A stretch of DNA of 15,867 nucleotides from an uncultured Pseudomonadota bacterium (GCA_937896265.1 CALBMD010000184.1:1-15867); one strand, 5' to 3'. Counted from the first letter of the stretch, positions 1-7,455 are shown. Numbers and translations are program-made. Notes: generated by a model from the sequence alone, not told the origin.

Positions 1-1011
1 TTGTGGTTTTAGTGTCTTTGGTAGAACAATCTTTTCTACATCGCTATATGCAGGTGGAGGAGCAATTTTCCCTTCTTGTATCAGACGTTCATAGGTTTTG
101 GCTGCGGCAATAAATTCAGCATAGAAATTCCTGCTAGCAAAACCGAAACGGTCTTGAGAATAGCTTTCTATAAGCGTATTAAAATCATTAGTCTTAAGTC
201 GATGAAGAGCTTTTTTTAACCCTGAAGCCCCATGATTATAGGCAGTGATAGCTAAAGGCCACGAATTGAGTCTGTCAAAATTCATTGCAAGCAAGCGGGC
301 AGCTACAACGGCTGCTTTGTACGGCGAATTTCTCTCATCAATGAGATGATCAACCCGCAAATAGGGTTTTGCTGTCTTTGGCATGATTTGCCAAATGCCA
401 CTGGCACCAACTTTTGATACTGCGTTATGACGAAACATAGATTCAACAAAAGCTACTCGGGTTAATACTGAAGGAATGCCTTGGCGTTCAAAGACTTCTT
501 GCATGTAGGGTAAGTACTTTTTTGCTCTGCTAGCAGCTGGTATAAATTGATCAGCAAGTCCTATTTGCAAGCGAAGCTCAATATTGCCAGCAAATAGACG
601 ATTTATATCTGTGCTTTTACGGCTAAAAACATGGAAAAGGCGCTGCTCAATAGCACCGTAGTTCATGGCCTTCTTGCCAAACCTTTGAAATCGCTTTAAT
701 CCCAGCTCGTAGCGTCTAAGATAGGCACTTGTAATTGCATTACGCTTTTTTAGATTTGGTATTTCATCGCTGATGTTTTGTTTTCTTGCCCATACTTTAA
801 AATCGACAATATCGACAATATTTTGATTTGCAGCGCTGTCATGGATAATAGCGCTGTGACTTGGGTAGTGATAAAAGATCTTTTCCCAAAAAGCAATGAG
901 AGCGCGGACTGTTTCGCTAGGAGGCTTTTGGGAGTGAAGAAATTCGGTGATAGTTTTGCCAAAGCTTTGATTGGCCCAAAGAGTGAGAAAGAAAATGACA
1001 AAATATTTCAT
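1..1011 (-). CDS. MltD-like membrane-bound/periplasmic lytic murein transglycosylase, SLT domain (C-terminus cut by window edge)
   Basis: The frame is open from an ATG at 1011 to base 1, giving 337 residues with no stop, so the C-terminus lies outside the window. Residues 1-16 (MKYFVIFFLTLWANQS) look like a signal peptide, and AAGGA sits just upstream of the ATG. The family cleaves the MurNAc-GlcNAc bond of peptidoglycan to give 1,6-anhydromuropeptides in the periplasm. The SLT fold is visible: YLPYMQEVFERQGIP leads into FVESMF with the expected catalytic Glu190, then GASGIWQIMP (202-211), a DER motif near 226 and ITAYNHG (255-261). The spacing matches MltD/Slt70 catalytic domains. About 150 residues of unassigned, basic helical sequence precede the catalytic domain. 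MltD proteins often carry LysM repeats after the SLT domain; these could lie beyond the edge. Exact subfamily is inference. Confidence 0.92.
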   Translation of the reverse strand, partial: MKYFVIFFLTLWANQSFGKTITEFLHSQKPPSETVRALIAFWEKIFYHYPSHSAIIHDSAANQNIVDIVDFKVWARKQNISDEIPNLKKRNAITSAYLRRYELGLKRFQRFGKKAMNYGAIEQRLFHVFSRKSTDINRLFAGNIELRLQIGLADQFIPAASRAKKYLPYMQEVFERQGIPSVLTRVAFVESMFRHNAVSKVGASGIWQIMPKTAKPYLRVDHLIDERNSPYKAAVVAARLLAMNFDRLNSWPLAITAYNHGASGLKKALHRLKTNDFNTLIESYSQDRFGFASRNFYAEFIAAAKTYERLIQEGKIAPPPAYSDVEKIVLPKTLKPQ

Positions 1012-1062
1012 TTTCCTTGATCTATGCATGCCTTGCTTTCAGGTATGGGTTCGAGCTTTCCT

Positions 1063-1092
1063 ATTCTAGCAATGACAAGGTATGCCTCTCAA
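1063..1092 (-). promoter_or_regulatory. Candidate sigma-70 promoter for the lytic transglycosylase
   Basis: On the minus strand TTGAGA (1087-1092) and TAGAAT (1063-1068) are separated by 18 bases, about 50 bases upstream of the ATG at 1011. The match is decent but was found by eye. A 7-bp inverted repeat, GCCTCTC/GAGAGGC (1084-1090 and 1127-1133), overlaps the -35 region and could be coincidental. Confidence 0.35.
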
Positions 1093-1175
1093 TGGGTAGA
1101 TTGTGTCTAGCTACTTTTGTTTTGACGAGAGGCTTGTTTGCGTGGTAGTTGTAACGGTCTAGCTAGATATTCTAT

Positions 1176-1252
1176 CGGGGTGTAGCGCAGCTTGGTAGCG
1201 CGTACGTCTGGGGGGCGTGAGGTCGTGGGTTCAAATCCCGCCACCCCGACCA
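1176..1252 (+). tRNA. tRNA-Pro, anticodon GGG
   Basis: A full cloverleaf can be folded by hand. The acceptor CGGGGTG pairs with CACCCCG and the D stem is GCGC/GCGC. The anticodon stem TACGT/GCGTG closes with two G-U pairs around loop CTGGGGG, which puts anticodon GGG at 1210-1212. The T arm is GTGGG-TTCAAAT-CCCGC. The discriminator is A and CCA is encoded (1250-1252). The C1-G72 first pair is typical of bacterial tRNA-Pro. A short T run (1254-1259) follows at once and may help end transcription. Confidence 0.97.
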
Positions 1253-1540
1253 GTTTTTTCTTTGTGAGTCTTGCCTGCTAGCTTCAGATACTTTCCAGCG
1301 GTCAATAAAATGAGACTTCATTAACTCGGGGTAAATGCAAACAGATCACCTGACGCCGGTTGGCCGATGCGGCCGTGACGGCTGGTGATGACGCTGTTCC
1401 AAGAGTTTGTGGGATTTGTAGGTAGTAGAAGTTGCTCGTCTGCTAACCAAGGCTAGCCCCCAGTAGCCATATATTTTGCGGTTTTTCGGCATGATTTACG
1501 AAGCAAGCTTTATTAAGCGCACTGGTCGCTAAAAAAGGCA
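1253..1540. other. Gene-free stretch; unexplained open relic frame on the minus strand
   Basis: No convincing gene is present. On the minus strand the frame from 1452 down to 1324 is open for 43 codons before a TAA, with protein-like composition ending in SGDLFAFTPS. A TAG at 1453-1455 separates it from an ATG at 1467, and no ribosome binding site is apparent. The middle of the stretch is markedly more GC-rich than its surroundings. It could be a decayed gene end, a mobile-element scar beside the tRNA, or an RNA gene. The hairpin listed separately favours a structured element. Confidence 0.3.
1345..1389. other. GC-rich nested hairpin, possible structured RNA
   Basis: Three nested complementary pairs stack around one centre: ATCACC/GGTGAT (1345-1350 with 1384-1389), GCCG/CGGC (1355-1358 with 1379-1382) and GGCCG/CGGCC (1362-1366 with 1370-1374, loop ATG). 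Small internal loops separate them. No T run follows on either strand, so this is not a plain intrinsic terminator. I do not recognise an RNA family. Confidence 0.4.
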
Positions 1541-1564
1541 AAAAAAAGAGGGGCTAACCCCTCT
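1541..1564 (-). terminator. Intrinsic terminator of the RRM protein gene
   Basis: Read on the minus strand, AGAGGGG-TTAG-CCCCTCT forms a 7-bp GC-rich stem with a 4-base loop, followed directly by a run of T. It begins 26 bases past the stop codon of the RRM gene. Confidence 0.85.
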
Positions 1565-1589
1565 CGACTAAACATAAACTATATAGTTC

Positions 1590-1880
1590 TTACCAGCGTT
1601 CGCGGCGCTCTCTGCTTCCACCGCGGTTTTCTCTGCTTTTTTCTTCAGCAATGTTAACCTTAATGGTTCGGCCGTCAAACTCAGTATTGTCAAGGCGCGC
1701 AACAGCGTTTGAAGCATCTTCTGAGCTAGTAAATGTTACAAAACCAAAACCTCTTGAACGGCCGGTCTCACGGTCAGTAATCACTTTAACTTCAGATACT
1801 TCGCCGATTTGCGAAAAAAGATCCCTTAACTCTTGATCCCCTGTGTTCCAGCTAAGGGAACCTACGAAAACTTTGTTCAT
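1590..1880 (-). CDS. Small RNA-binding protein with a single RRM domain
   Basis: This 96-residue protein is essentially one RNA recognition motif plus a short charged tail. RNP2 is visible at the N-terminus as VFVGSL and RNP1 as RGFGFVTF, the aromatic residues that stack on single-stranded RNA. The tail, rich in Arg, Gly and Glu (GGSRERRERW), resembles those of the short cold-inducible RRM proteins of cyanobacteria and some proteobacteria. Start choice: the ATG at 1880 has AAGGAAAG six bases upstream; a TTG two codons earlier would overlap that site and is unlikely. It lies 139 bases after the helicase on the same strand, with a possible weak promoter (TTGATG, 16 bases, TATGTT) in that gap, and it ends in its own terminator. 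Likely role: RNA chaperone-type binding in the cytoplasm; target RNAs are unknown. Confidence 0.93.
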   Translation of the reverse strand: MNKVFVGSLSWNTGDQELRDLFSQIGEVSEVKVITDRETGRSRGFGFVTFTSSEDASNAVARLDNTEFDGRTIKVNIAEEKSRENRGGSRERRERW

Positions 1881-2019
1881 TGTCAACTTTCCTTAAAAAT
1901 AAAATCCATGGGCATTCTTAACATAAAAGAAGATTAAATACCATCAAAAATTCTCGACATTTATGACAAACTCGCAGTGCAGAGCTAAGGCTCTTAAGTA
2001 TGTGTTTAAAATCATAGCC

Positions 2020-3834
2020 TTACCTGCGGCCTCGGTTATCCCGGTGATCGCGATGAGGACGCTTTTGGCCTCGATCTCGATGTTGGTCCCTAGGATAGTT
2101 GCCTTGAGAGCCGGTTCGCGGTCTGTTCTGCTGCCGTGGGCGCTCGCCGTTTTGTCGACTGTTTCCTGGCCTACTGCTTCTATGTCGGTTGTAAGGTCTT
2201 TCTTGGCTTGGGCTTGAGCTATTGCTGGTTGCAGCTTTACTCTTGCGGCCAAAGCTAAAAAGAAGGGTAAGAAAGCGTTTAAATAGAGCAAATAAAGAAA
2301 AGGAACTCTTCGTTGCCGGCGCTGATCTTGTAGCGCTTGCTGGTGGTCTGTTTGTCACGCGATGCTGTTCACCAGGTCTGGTAAATTCTTTCTTTGTAGC
2401 TCTAGAGTCGCGAGAAGCATATCGTTCATTATCGCGAGGACGGTACTCACGTGTTGGTAGTGGCGCAAACTCTTTACCGAAATTTTCCTCAAAAGGATTG
2501 CCTGATTTATCCTCTATTTGCAAAAAAGTCTCGTCATACCAGCTGGATTTAGGAGCGTTGGCGCCTAAAAGCTCCTGGATAGGTAGGAAATTATTTGCGT
2601 ATTCCTCGCAAACTAATGAATAGCTAGCGCCAGTGGCGCCAGCTCTAGCAGTGCGGCCAATTCTATGCACGTAGTTAGAGGCATCATCTGGCAAGTCAAA
2701 ATTATAAACATGGCTAATATCAGAGATATGCAAACCGCGACTTGCGACATCTGTGGCAATAAGGATATTAATTTGACCGTTTTTGATCTTGCGGATTAAA
2801 TCAATGCGCTTTGATTGAGGTAGATCACCGGTGATGACGTCTGCATTGAATTCGTTTTTCTTCAGTTTATACTGCAACCAGCTAGCTGTTAGCTTGGTGT
2901 TTGTGAAGATGATACAGCGTTTAGGTTGGTGTTGACTTAAGAGCCCTAGAAGGATTTTAAATTTATTGTGGGTTTCGCAGATAATAGCATGCTGCTCAAT
3001 GCGATCTGGTGCAATTTCATCACCGCTTACTGAAATATACTCAGGGTGGTTTAGGTATTCAAAAGCAAGCTCTTTGACTTTATCGTTAGTTGTCGCTGAG
3101 AAAACTAGCTTTTGAGTGGTCTCTTTAATGCTGTTTAGGAAAAATTCCACATCATCAATAAAACCCATATCAAACATGCGATCAACTTCATCGCAAACAA
3201 AGATGTCCGTTTTGTCTAGCGCAATAATTTGCTTTTGATAGAAATCTTTTAGCCTACCAGGTGTAGCAATAACTATATCCACACCTTGTTGCAATTTTGC
3301 TGCTTGCTCTTCCCAAGAGCTGCCACCATAAACAGCAAGAGATTTAAAGCCCAAGAAGCTAAAGAACTTTTGACACTCTTCGGCAATTTGCAAAGCAAGC
3401 TCCCTAGTGGGAGTAAGCACCACGCCAAACGGTTGGCCTTTGTCGCTAGGCTTATTAGGTTCTAAGTGACGTTGCTTAATATGTTGCGCCAAGGTAATTA
3501 AGAAAACACCCGTTTTACCAGTGCCAGTTTGGGCAAAGCCTGCGACATCTCGGCCCTTTAGGGTGTGCGGCAGGCACATTGATTGAATAGGCGTGGGGGT
3601 TGGCCAGCCAATTTTAGATGTAATGGTTACTAAAAGATCTGGATCAAGAGCTGCTTGCTCGAAGGTGACAAATTTTTCAGCTTCTGTCGGTGCTGTGTGT
3701 GGTTTCTCTTCTTCAATGAGGCCATTTAGCTGCTTTTCACCCATTTGATCAATGATATCCATGTCTGGCACAAAATCTTCAGCAGTAGTCAGTCTATTTT
3801 TGAGAGATGTTTCAGTCGTTTCTGAATTTGTCAT
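2020..3834 (-). CDS. DEAD-box (DEVD) ATP-dependent RNA helicase with Arg-rich C-terminal extension
   Basis: This 604-residue protein has all the core motifs in order: Q motif region ending in TPIQ (about 81-84), Walker A AQTGTGKT (101-108), PTREL (142-146), TPGR (191-194), motif II DEVD (215-218, in place of DEAD), SAT (246-248), and in the second RecA domain TDVASRG and HRIGRTARAG (390-399). Such enzymes unwind short RNA duplexes with ATP, in ribosome assembly, mRNA decay or cold adaptation (RhlB/RhlE/CsdA type). The last ~150 residues are low-complexity and rich in Arg, Asn, Gln and Gly, a likely RNA-binding tail. It is interrupted by a hydrophobic stretch at 512-528 (FSLFALFKRFLTLLFSF). 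Start: ATG at 3834 has AGGAAA about 7 bases upstream; the TTG nine codons earlier overlaps that region and is rejected. The downstream partner is the RRM protein. Which helicase subfamily it belongs to cannot be settled by eye. Confidence 0.95.
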   Translation of the reverse strand: MTNSETTETSLKNRLTTAEDFVPDMDIIDQMGEKQLNGLIEEEKPHTAPTEAEKFVTFEQAALDPDLLVTITSKIGWPTPTPIQSMCLPHTLKGRDVAGFAQTGTGKTGVFLITLAQHIKQRHLEPNKPSDKGQPFGVVLTPTRELALQIAEECQKFFSFLGFKSLAVYGGSSWEEQAAKLQQGVDIVIATPGRLKDFYQKQIIALDKTDIFVCDEVDRMFDMGFIDDVEFFLNSIKETTQKLVFSATTNDKVKELAFEYLNHPEYISVSGDEIAPDRIEQHAIICETHNKFKILLGLLSQHQPKRCIIFTNTKLTASWLQYKLKKNEFNADVITGDLPQSKRIDLIRKIKNGQINILIATDVASRGLHISDISHVYNFDLPDDASNYVHRIGRTARAGATGASYSLVCEEYANNFLPIQELLGANAPKSSWYDETFLQIEDKSGNPFEENFGKEFAPLPTREYRPRDNERYASRDSRATKKEFTRPGEQHRVTNRPPASATRSAPATKSSFSLFALFKRFLTLLFSFGRKSKAATSNSSSPSQERPYNRHRSSRPGNSRQNGERPRQQNRPRTGSQGNYPRDQHRDRGQKRPHRDHRDNRGRR

Positions 3835-3854
3835 GAAAAGTTTCCTGTAGGCGT

Positions 3855-3884
3855 TTGGCAAGACTCGACAGGAGATTTTATAAC
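3855..3884 (+). promoter_or_regulatory. Candidate sigma-70 promoter for the unknown-cpoB-tsaD-rsmA run
   Basis: TTGGCA (3855-3860) and TATAAC (3879-3884) are separated by 18 bases, each one mismatch from consensus, 92 bases upstream of the GTG at 3977. It lies in the divergent gap with the helicase, so helicase expression probably starts close by on the other strand, though I saw no good minus-strand promoter. Confidence 0.4.
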
Positions 3885-3976
3885 TTTAAGGCCAAATTAA
3901 GAAGCTAAAAATGGAAGTAAAAACAGAGCTAGTCAAGTACAAGGCTGGTTCTGCCGATCAGAACTAAGGGGTAAGC

Positions 3977-4387
3977 GTGGCAGATCAAGCTGAAATTGAT
4001 GAGATGCTTAAGGGTGAGCTGGCGCTTTCTTCTAAGGAAGAGGTTTCTTCTGAAAACTTGCCAAGCCAGGATGAGCAATCGCCACCGGCAGCAGAAAGAG
4101 CAGCAGCTTCAAACGCCACGGTTGCTCAACAAGGCATTCCCTGGGTGGACTTTTATCCACAAAATACTCATAAGCGACCCGAGCAATTGGTCGCAAGGCT
4201 TAAGGAGCATCAAGACAATATCCGTCAGATGCTTTTAGTAAAGGAGCTATTTAAGTTACGTACTCTAGAAATTAAAATTCATAGGTCATACTATTGGAAT
4301 TGGGTTCGCGAGGCCAATAAGATCTTGGTGAATACTGTACGGTTGCGCGCTCGCCTAAGAGGTCTTGAAAAAAAATACCCCAAATAG
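3977..4387 (+). CDS. Uncharacterised small protein with acidic N-terminus and basic helical C-terminus
   Basis: I do not recognise this 136-residue protein. The GTG start is supported by AAGGGG six to ten bases upstream. Residues 1-50 are acidic and rich in Ser, Gln and Ala, probably disordered. From about residue 53 (GIPWVDFYPQNTHKRPEQL) the sequence becomes well ordered, helical and increasingly basic, ending RLRARLRGLEKKYPK. There is no signal peptide, membrane segment or cysteine, so it is most likely cytoplasmic; the charge pattern would allow RNA, ribosome or phospholipid contact, but this is inference. It is the first gene of a same-strand run with the CpoB-like lipoprotein, tsaD and rsmA, 112 bases ahead of the lipoprotein start. 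Confidence 0.8.
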   Translation: MADQAEIDEMLKGELALSSKEEVSSENLPSQDEQSPPAAERAAASNATVAQQGIPWVDFYPQNTHKRPEQLVARLKEHQDNIRQMLLVKELFKLRTLEIKIHRSYYWNWVREANKILVNTVRLRARLRGLEKKYPK

Positions 4388-4499
4388 CATTAGAATGCTG
4401 TTTCAAGGCTTCTAAAACCCCTTGAGCGGTGATAAATTCCCTAAGAATCGATGCTCTACCAAAAATCTGAGTATTTATATTTTAAGGGAATGGATAACA

Positions 4500-5306
4500 A
4501 TGAAAATTGCGCTGTCTTTGTTTGCGCTTATAGGGCTTTCAGCTTGCATGTCAATGTCAGAGGGCGAAAAGCTGCGAGAAGGCTTGTTTAACTCGCAAAA
4601 GCGACTTTTGGATCTTGAGCAAACAGTAAGCCGAGAAGGTGAATTCCATAAAAATCAAGGTGAGATGGCTAACCAGCGCATTGCAACGACAGGTCAGGCT
4701 CTTGATCAATTTAGCGAACAAATTCAGCGTATTGAAGGCGAAATCGCGAAGCTGCGAATTGGCATCGTTACAGGCACAATGCCAGATGCTACTGATGATG
4801 TGGACTCGGTAGGTCGTAGTATTCAAAAACTAGAAGAACGGGTGGCTAGCCTTGAACGCATGCAAATGGAGCTTTTAGAGCTTGTTGAAAAAGCAAGAAA
4901 ACCGAAAGTCAAAAAGCGAACGCCATTAAAAGACCTTGCTGCTGTTGAAAAAGCGTTTGAGGGGAAAAAATACACTAATATTATTGAAGACGCAAAAGAG
5001 ATTGAAAAGAGTTTAGTCAAAAATCAGAAAGCATTAGCTAAGCTGCGATTTATCGAGGCTGAAAGCTACTATAAAACCGGTCAAGTCAGGCATGCAGCTT
5101 TGCTGTTTGCTGAGATCTCTGAGCTAAGCCATGATGTGGAGTACAAGTTCAAAGTCAAGAAACGCTTAGGTGATTGCTTTAAGCAGCTAGGCGATAAAAA
5201 GATGGCTTTGATCTACTATAAAGAACTTCTAAAAAGCTATCCGGACTTAAGCGAGGGGGCGGGAATAAAAGGAGTTGTAACAAAATTGGAGCAGGCAAGT
5301 CCGTGA
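4500..5306 (+). CDS. CpoB/YbgF-like lipoprotein with coiled coil and TPR-type repeats
   Basis: This 268-residue protein begins with a lipoprotein signal MKIALSLFALIGLSAC; the lipobox LSAC puts the lipidated Cys at 16, and Met at +2 gives no inner-membrane retention signal. Residues 25-130 are heptad-like and predicted to form a coiled coil. Residues 145-265 look like three degenerate tetratricopeptide repeats (AFEGKKYTNIIEDA, AESYYKTGQVRHAALLFAEI, LGDCFKQLGDKKMALIYYKEL...YPDL). That order, coiled coil then TPR, is the plan of CpoB/YbgF, the periplasmic partner of Tol-Pal that coordinates outer membrane constriction with peptidoglycan synthesis. Here it is lipidated and not next to tol or pal genes, so function is inferred from fold. 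The ATG at 4500 is preferred because the signal peptide starts exactly there; AAGGG lies 11 bases upstream, and the upstream in-frame start at 4422 would bury the signal. Its stop overlaps the tsaD start by 4 bases. Confidence 0.82.
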   Translation: MKIALSLFALIGLSACMSMSEGEKLREGLFNSQKRLLDLEQTVSREGEFHKNQGEMANQRIATTGQALDQFSEQIQRIEGEIAKLRIGIVTGTMPDATDDVDSVGRSIQKLEERVASLERMQMELLELVEKARKPKVKKRTPLKDLAAVEKAFEGKKYTNIIEDAKEIEKSLVKNQKALAKLRFIEAESYYKTGQVRHAALLFAEISELSHDVEYKFKVKKRLGDCFKQLGDKKMALIYYKELLKSYPDLSEGAGIKGVVTKLEQASP

Positions 5307-6319
5307 TTGTATTAGGAGTAGAAACAAGCTGTGATGAGACAGCAATTGCTTTAGTTGAAGATGGCCGCAAGGTCTTGGCTTCTGAAGTATCGTCGCAGAT
5401 AAAAATACACGAAAAGTTTGCAGGTGTTGTCCCTGAAATTGCCGCAAGAGAGCATTTGAGTGCTGTTTCTTTGCTTTTTGAGCAAGCGATGGCGAAAAGC
5501 CAGCTATCTCTAAAAGATGTCGATCTTATTGCTGTCACACAGGGGCCCGGGCTTATTGGCGCACTTTTAGTTGGGATTTCCTTTGCTAAGGGCCTTAGTA
5601 CTAGGTCGGCTATCCCTTTGATGCCTGTTAATCATGTTCATGCTCATGTTCATGGAGCGCTGCTAGGTTTACCTCCTGAGCAAGATTTAGCGAGCATTTT
5701 TCCCTGTTATGCATTGGTGATTTCTGGCGGGCATACCCACATCTATCGTATGGAGGATCCTTTATCTTTTTCTCTTAGGATGTTTACTATCGATGATGCT
5801 TGTGGCGAGTGCTTTGATAAGGTCGGCAAGCTTCTTGGTCTTCCTTACCCGGGAGGGCCTCATATTGAAAGAATGGCTAAAAATGGCAACCCCGATGCTT
5901 ACCCTATCCCCAAAGTACTAAGTGACTCTAGCAAAGAATTTTTTAGCTACTCTGGCTTAAAAACACATATGTTGACTCGCATCAAGGGTAAGAGTCTTAG
6001 TGAAAAGGAAGTTTCGGATCATTGTGCTTCTTTCCAAAGAGAGGCTTTTCGCCAGATTGTTGATAAACTACAAAACCTGTTGCAAAATGATACCAGGCCT
6101 ATAGCTTCGATCTTAGTTGCAGGCGGGGTCGCTGCAAATGCAACATTTCGGAAAATGTTGCAAGATAGGATTGCAAAGCCTATTTTGTTTCCTAATCTTC
6201 GCTTTTGCTCAGATAATGCAGCTATGATTGCTGCCGTTGGTTGGCATAAATACCGCAAAGATCAGGGACAAACTGAGCATGCCTTTGAAGCTTTCTCTAG
6301 CTATCCCTATAATTTGTGA
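5303..6319 (+). CDS. tsaD: tRNA N6-adenosine threonylcarbamoyltransferase TsaD
   Basis: TsaD transfers the threonylcarbamoyl group from TC-AMP to A37 of tRNAs that read ANN codons, working with TsaB and TsaE in the bacterial cytoplasm. The 338-residue length is normal. Visible signatures: GVETSCDETAIA at 5-16, the metal-binding HVHAH (His111, His115), SGGHTH (141-146), the GECFDKVGKLLGLPYPGGP block (168-186), GGVAAN (274-279) and CSDNAAM (302-308) with the third metal ligand Asp304. The GTG start overlaps the TGA of the lipoprotein gene (GTGA), so translation is probably coupled; GGAG lies 11 bases upstream. Normally essential in bacteria. Neither tsaB nor tsaE is in the window. Confidence 0.98.
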   Translation: MIVLGVETSCDETAIALVEDGRKVLASEVSSQIKIHEKFAGVVPEIAAREHLSAVSLLFEQAMAKSQLSLKDVDLIAVTQGPGLIGALLVGISFAKGLSTRSAIPLMPVNHVHAHVHGALLGLPPEQDLASIFPCYALVISGGHTHIYRMEDPLSFSLRMFTIDDACGECFDKVGKLLGLPYPGGPHIERMAKNGNPDAYPIPKVLSDSSKEFFSYSGLKTHMLTRIKGKSLSEKEVSDHCASFQREAFRQIVDKLQNLLQNDTRPIASILVAGGVAANATFRKMLQDRIAKPILFPNLRFCSDNAAMIAAVGWHKYRKDQGQTEHAFEAFSSYPYNL

Positions 6320-6349
6320 TTACACCTCTTTTATATTGGATTTACTTAG

Positions 6350-7159
6350 GTGATCGATCGAAAAGCACCCTTTCAGCGCAAATCATTAGGTCAGGTTTTT
6401 TTAAATCAGGATTGGCCTTGTCAAAAAATCGCCAAATTAATCAAGGATAGCAAGGCCAAGGATGTTTTGGAAATTGGCCCTGGGGCAGGTGTTTTAACAA
6501 AAGCTTTGTTAGCTGAAAGTATGCATGTACTTGCTGTCGAGAAAGACACGCGGTTTAGTGATTTGCTTAAAACTTGGCCTCCTCAAGAGGCTCAACACCT
6601 TGATATAGTCAATCAAGATATCCTTTCTTTTGAGACAAAAGATTTTTTTAACAGAACAGAACAGACTAAAGCTATCTGTGGCAATATTCCCTATAATATC
6701 TCTACTCCTATTTTGCTTAAGCTTTTACCTTTACTAAGTGATGTAAAAATCATCGTCCTTATGGTGCAGGAAGAGTTTGCAACTAGGGTAGCTTCTGTTC
6801 ATGACAAGAAAGATTATGGCAGCTTAAGTATTTTTGCTCAGCTTAGAGCTGAGGTTAAACTTGAGTTTTTAGTACCAAGGAGCTGTTTTTCTCCTGTTCC
6901 TAAGGTTGATTCAGCGGTTATTTCTCTGATGCCTAAGAAGGGATCTTATCCTGAAGAAACCCTTAATCTTGTCGAGAAAATTTGCCGCCAAGCTTTTAAC
7001 CAACGGCGGAAAAAACTAAGCAATTCTATCTCTGCTTTTCTTAATGAGGCTAATTTAACTGGCTTTCCGATTGATCTTAATCGGCGAGCTGAGACGCTTT
7101 CTCCCCGAGAATTTGTGCAAATTGCGGATTACCTGCAGCAGCAAAAGACATCACCTTAG
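6350..7159 (+). CDS. rsmA: 16S rRNA (adenine1518/1519-N6)-dimethyltransferase RsmA (KsgA)
   Basis: RsmA dimethylates two adjacent adenines in the 3' terminal hairpin of 16S rRNA late in 30S assembly, using S-adenosylmethionine. Seen in 269 residues: the family opening RKSLGQVFL (10-18), SAM motif I EIGPGAG (41-47), acidic Glu64 (AVEKD) and Asp90, catalytic motif NIPYNIST (112-119) and the FSPVPKVDSAVI block (180-191). The start is GTG at 6350; an in-frame TAG lies immediately before it, no ATG is available nearby, and the ribosome site is weak, which may keep expression low. It follows tsaD by 30 bases. Its 3' end overlaps the ferredoxin gene on the other strand by 4 bases. Confidence 0.97.
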   Translation: MIDRKAPFQRKSLGQVFLNQDWPCQKIAKLIKDSKAKDVLEIGPGAGVLTKALLAESMHVLAVEKDTRFSDLLKTWPPQEAQHLDIVNQDILSFETKDFFNRTEQTKAICGNIPYNISTPILLKLLPLLSDVKIIVLMVQEEFATRVASVHDKKDYGSLSIFAQLRAEVKLEFLVPRSCFSPVPKVDSAVISLMPKKGSYPEETLNLVEKICRQAFNQRRKKLSNSISAFLNEANLTGFPIDLNRRAETLSPREFVQIADYLQQQKTSP

Positions 7160-7455
7160 TAGGTAGATTGAAAGTCCAAGTCGACTGTTGTCGTATCTTT
7201 TTTAATTTTAGCCCGGCAAGCAAGCCGTACCTCTCCTGTCGATGGCAGTCCCATCTTTTCTAAAAGTGATTTCTCATCGTTTTCCATAGAATAAACATTC
7301 TCAGGCTCAAGCACTCTGACAGCGCAGGTACCGCATTGGCAAGCCCCGCAGCCATAGCGGATTTTTACTTTATTTTTGATGGCAACCTTTAGGATTTTGT
7401 CGTTTTCATTGGCCTCGACTTCCACCTGTGTGGGCATGAATTTTACCCGGGGCAT
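7156..7455 (-). CDS. [2Fe-2S] ferredoxin, plant/adrenodoxin-type fold
   Basis: This 99-residue electron carrier has the cluster-binding spacing Cys36-x4-Cys41-x2-Cys44 followed by Cys80 (RLAC), in the context YGCGACQCGTC. Cys39 is an extra cysteine inside the loop and probably not a ligand. Plant-type ferredoxins donate single electrons to reductases or oxygenases in the cytoplasm; the partner is not evident here. The ATG at 7455 has GAGGAG about 5 bases upstream. It is the last gene of the dap run, 12 bases after dapD, and overlaps rsmA tail to tail, leaving no room for a separate terminator. A role connected with lysine synthesis is not expected, so co-location may just reflect a shared transcript. 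Confidence 0.93.
   Translation of the reverse strand: MPRVKFMPTQVEVEANENDKILKVAIKNKVKIRYGCGACQCGTCAVRVLEPENVYSMENDEKSLLEKMGLPSTGEVRLACRAKIKKDTTTVDLDFQSTY

Noticed and set aside
750..1020. Two overlapping frames of 80-83 codons on either strand
   Set aside because: Both are shadows of the lytic transglycosylase, whose true frame runs off the left edge and starts at 1011.
1981..1994. AGAGC-TAAG-GCTCT hairpin downstream of the helicase stop, considered as a terminator
   Set aside because: The stem is only 5 bp and no T run follows on the minus strand, so it is not supported as a terminator.
1944..2291. 115-codon minus-strand frame with a hydrophobic start
   Set aside because: It lies in another frame of the Arg-rich helicase tail, whose low-complexity codons keep alternative frames open.
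2222..2623. 133-codon plus-strand frame
   Set aside because: It is antisense to the helicase C-terminal region, with no ribosome binding site or domain.
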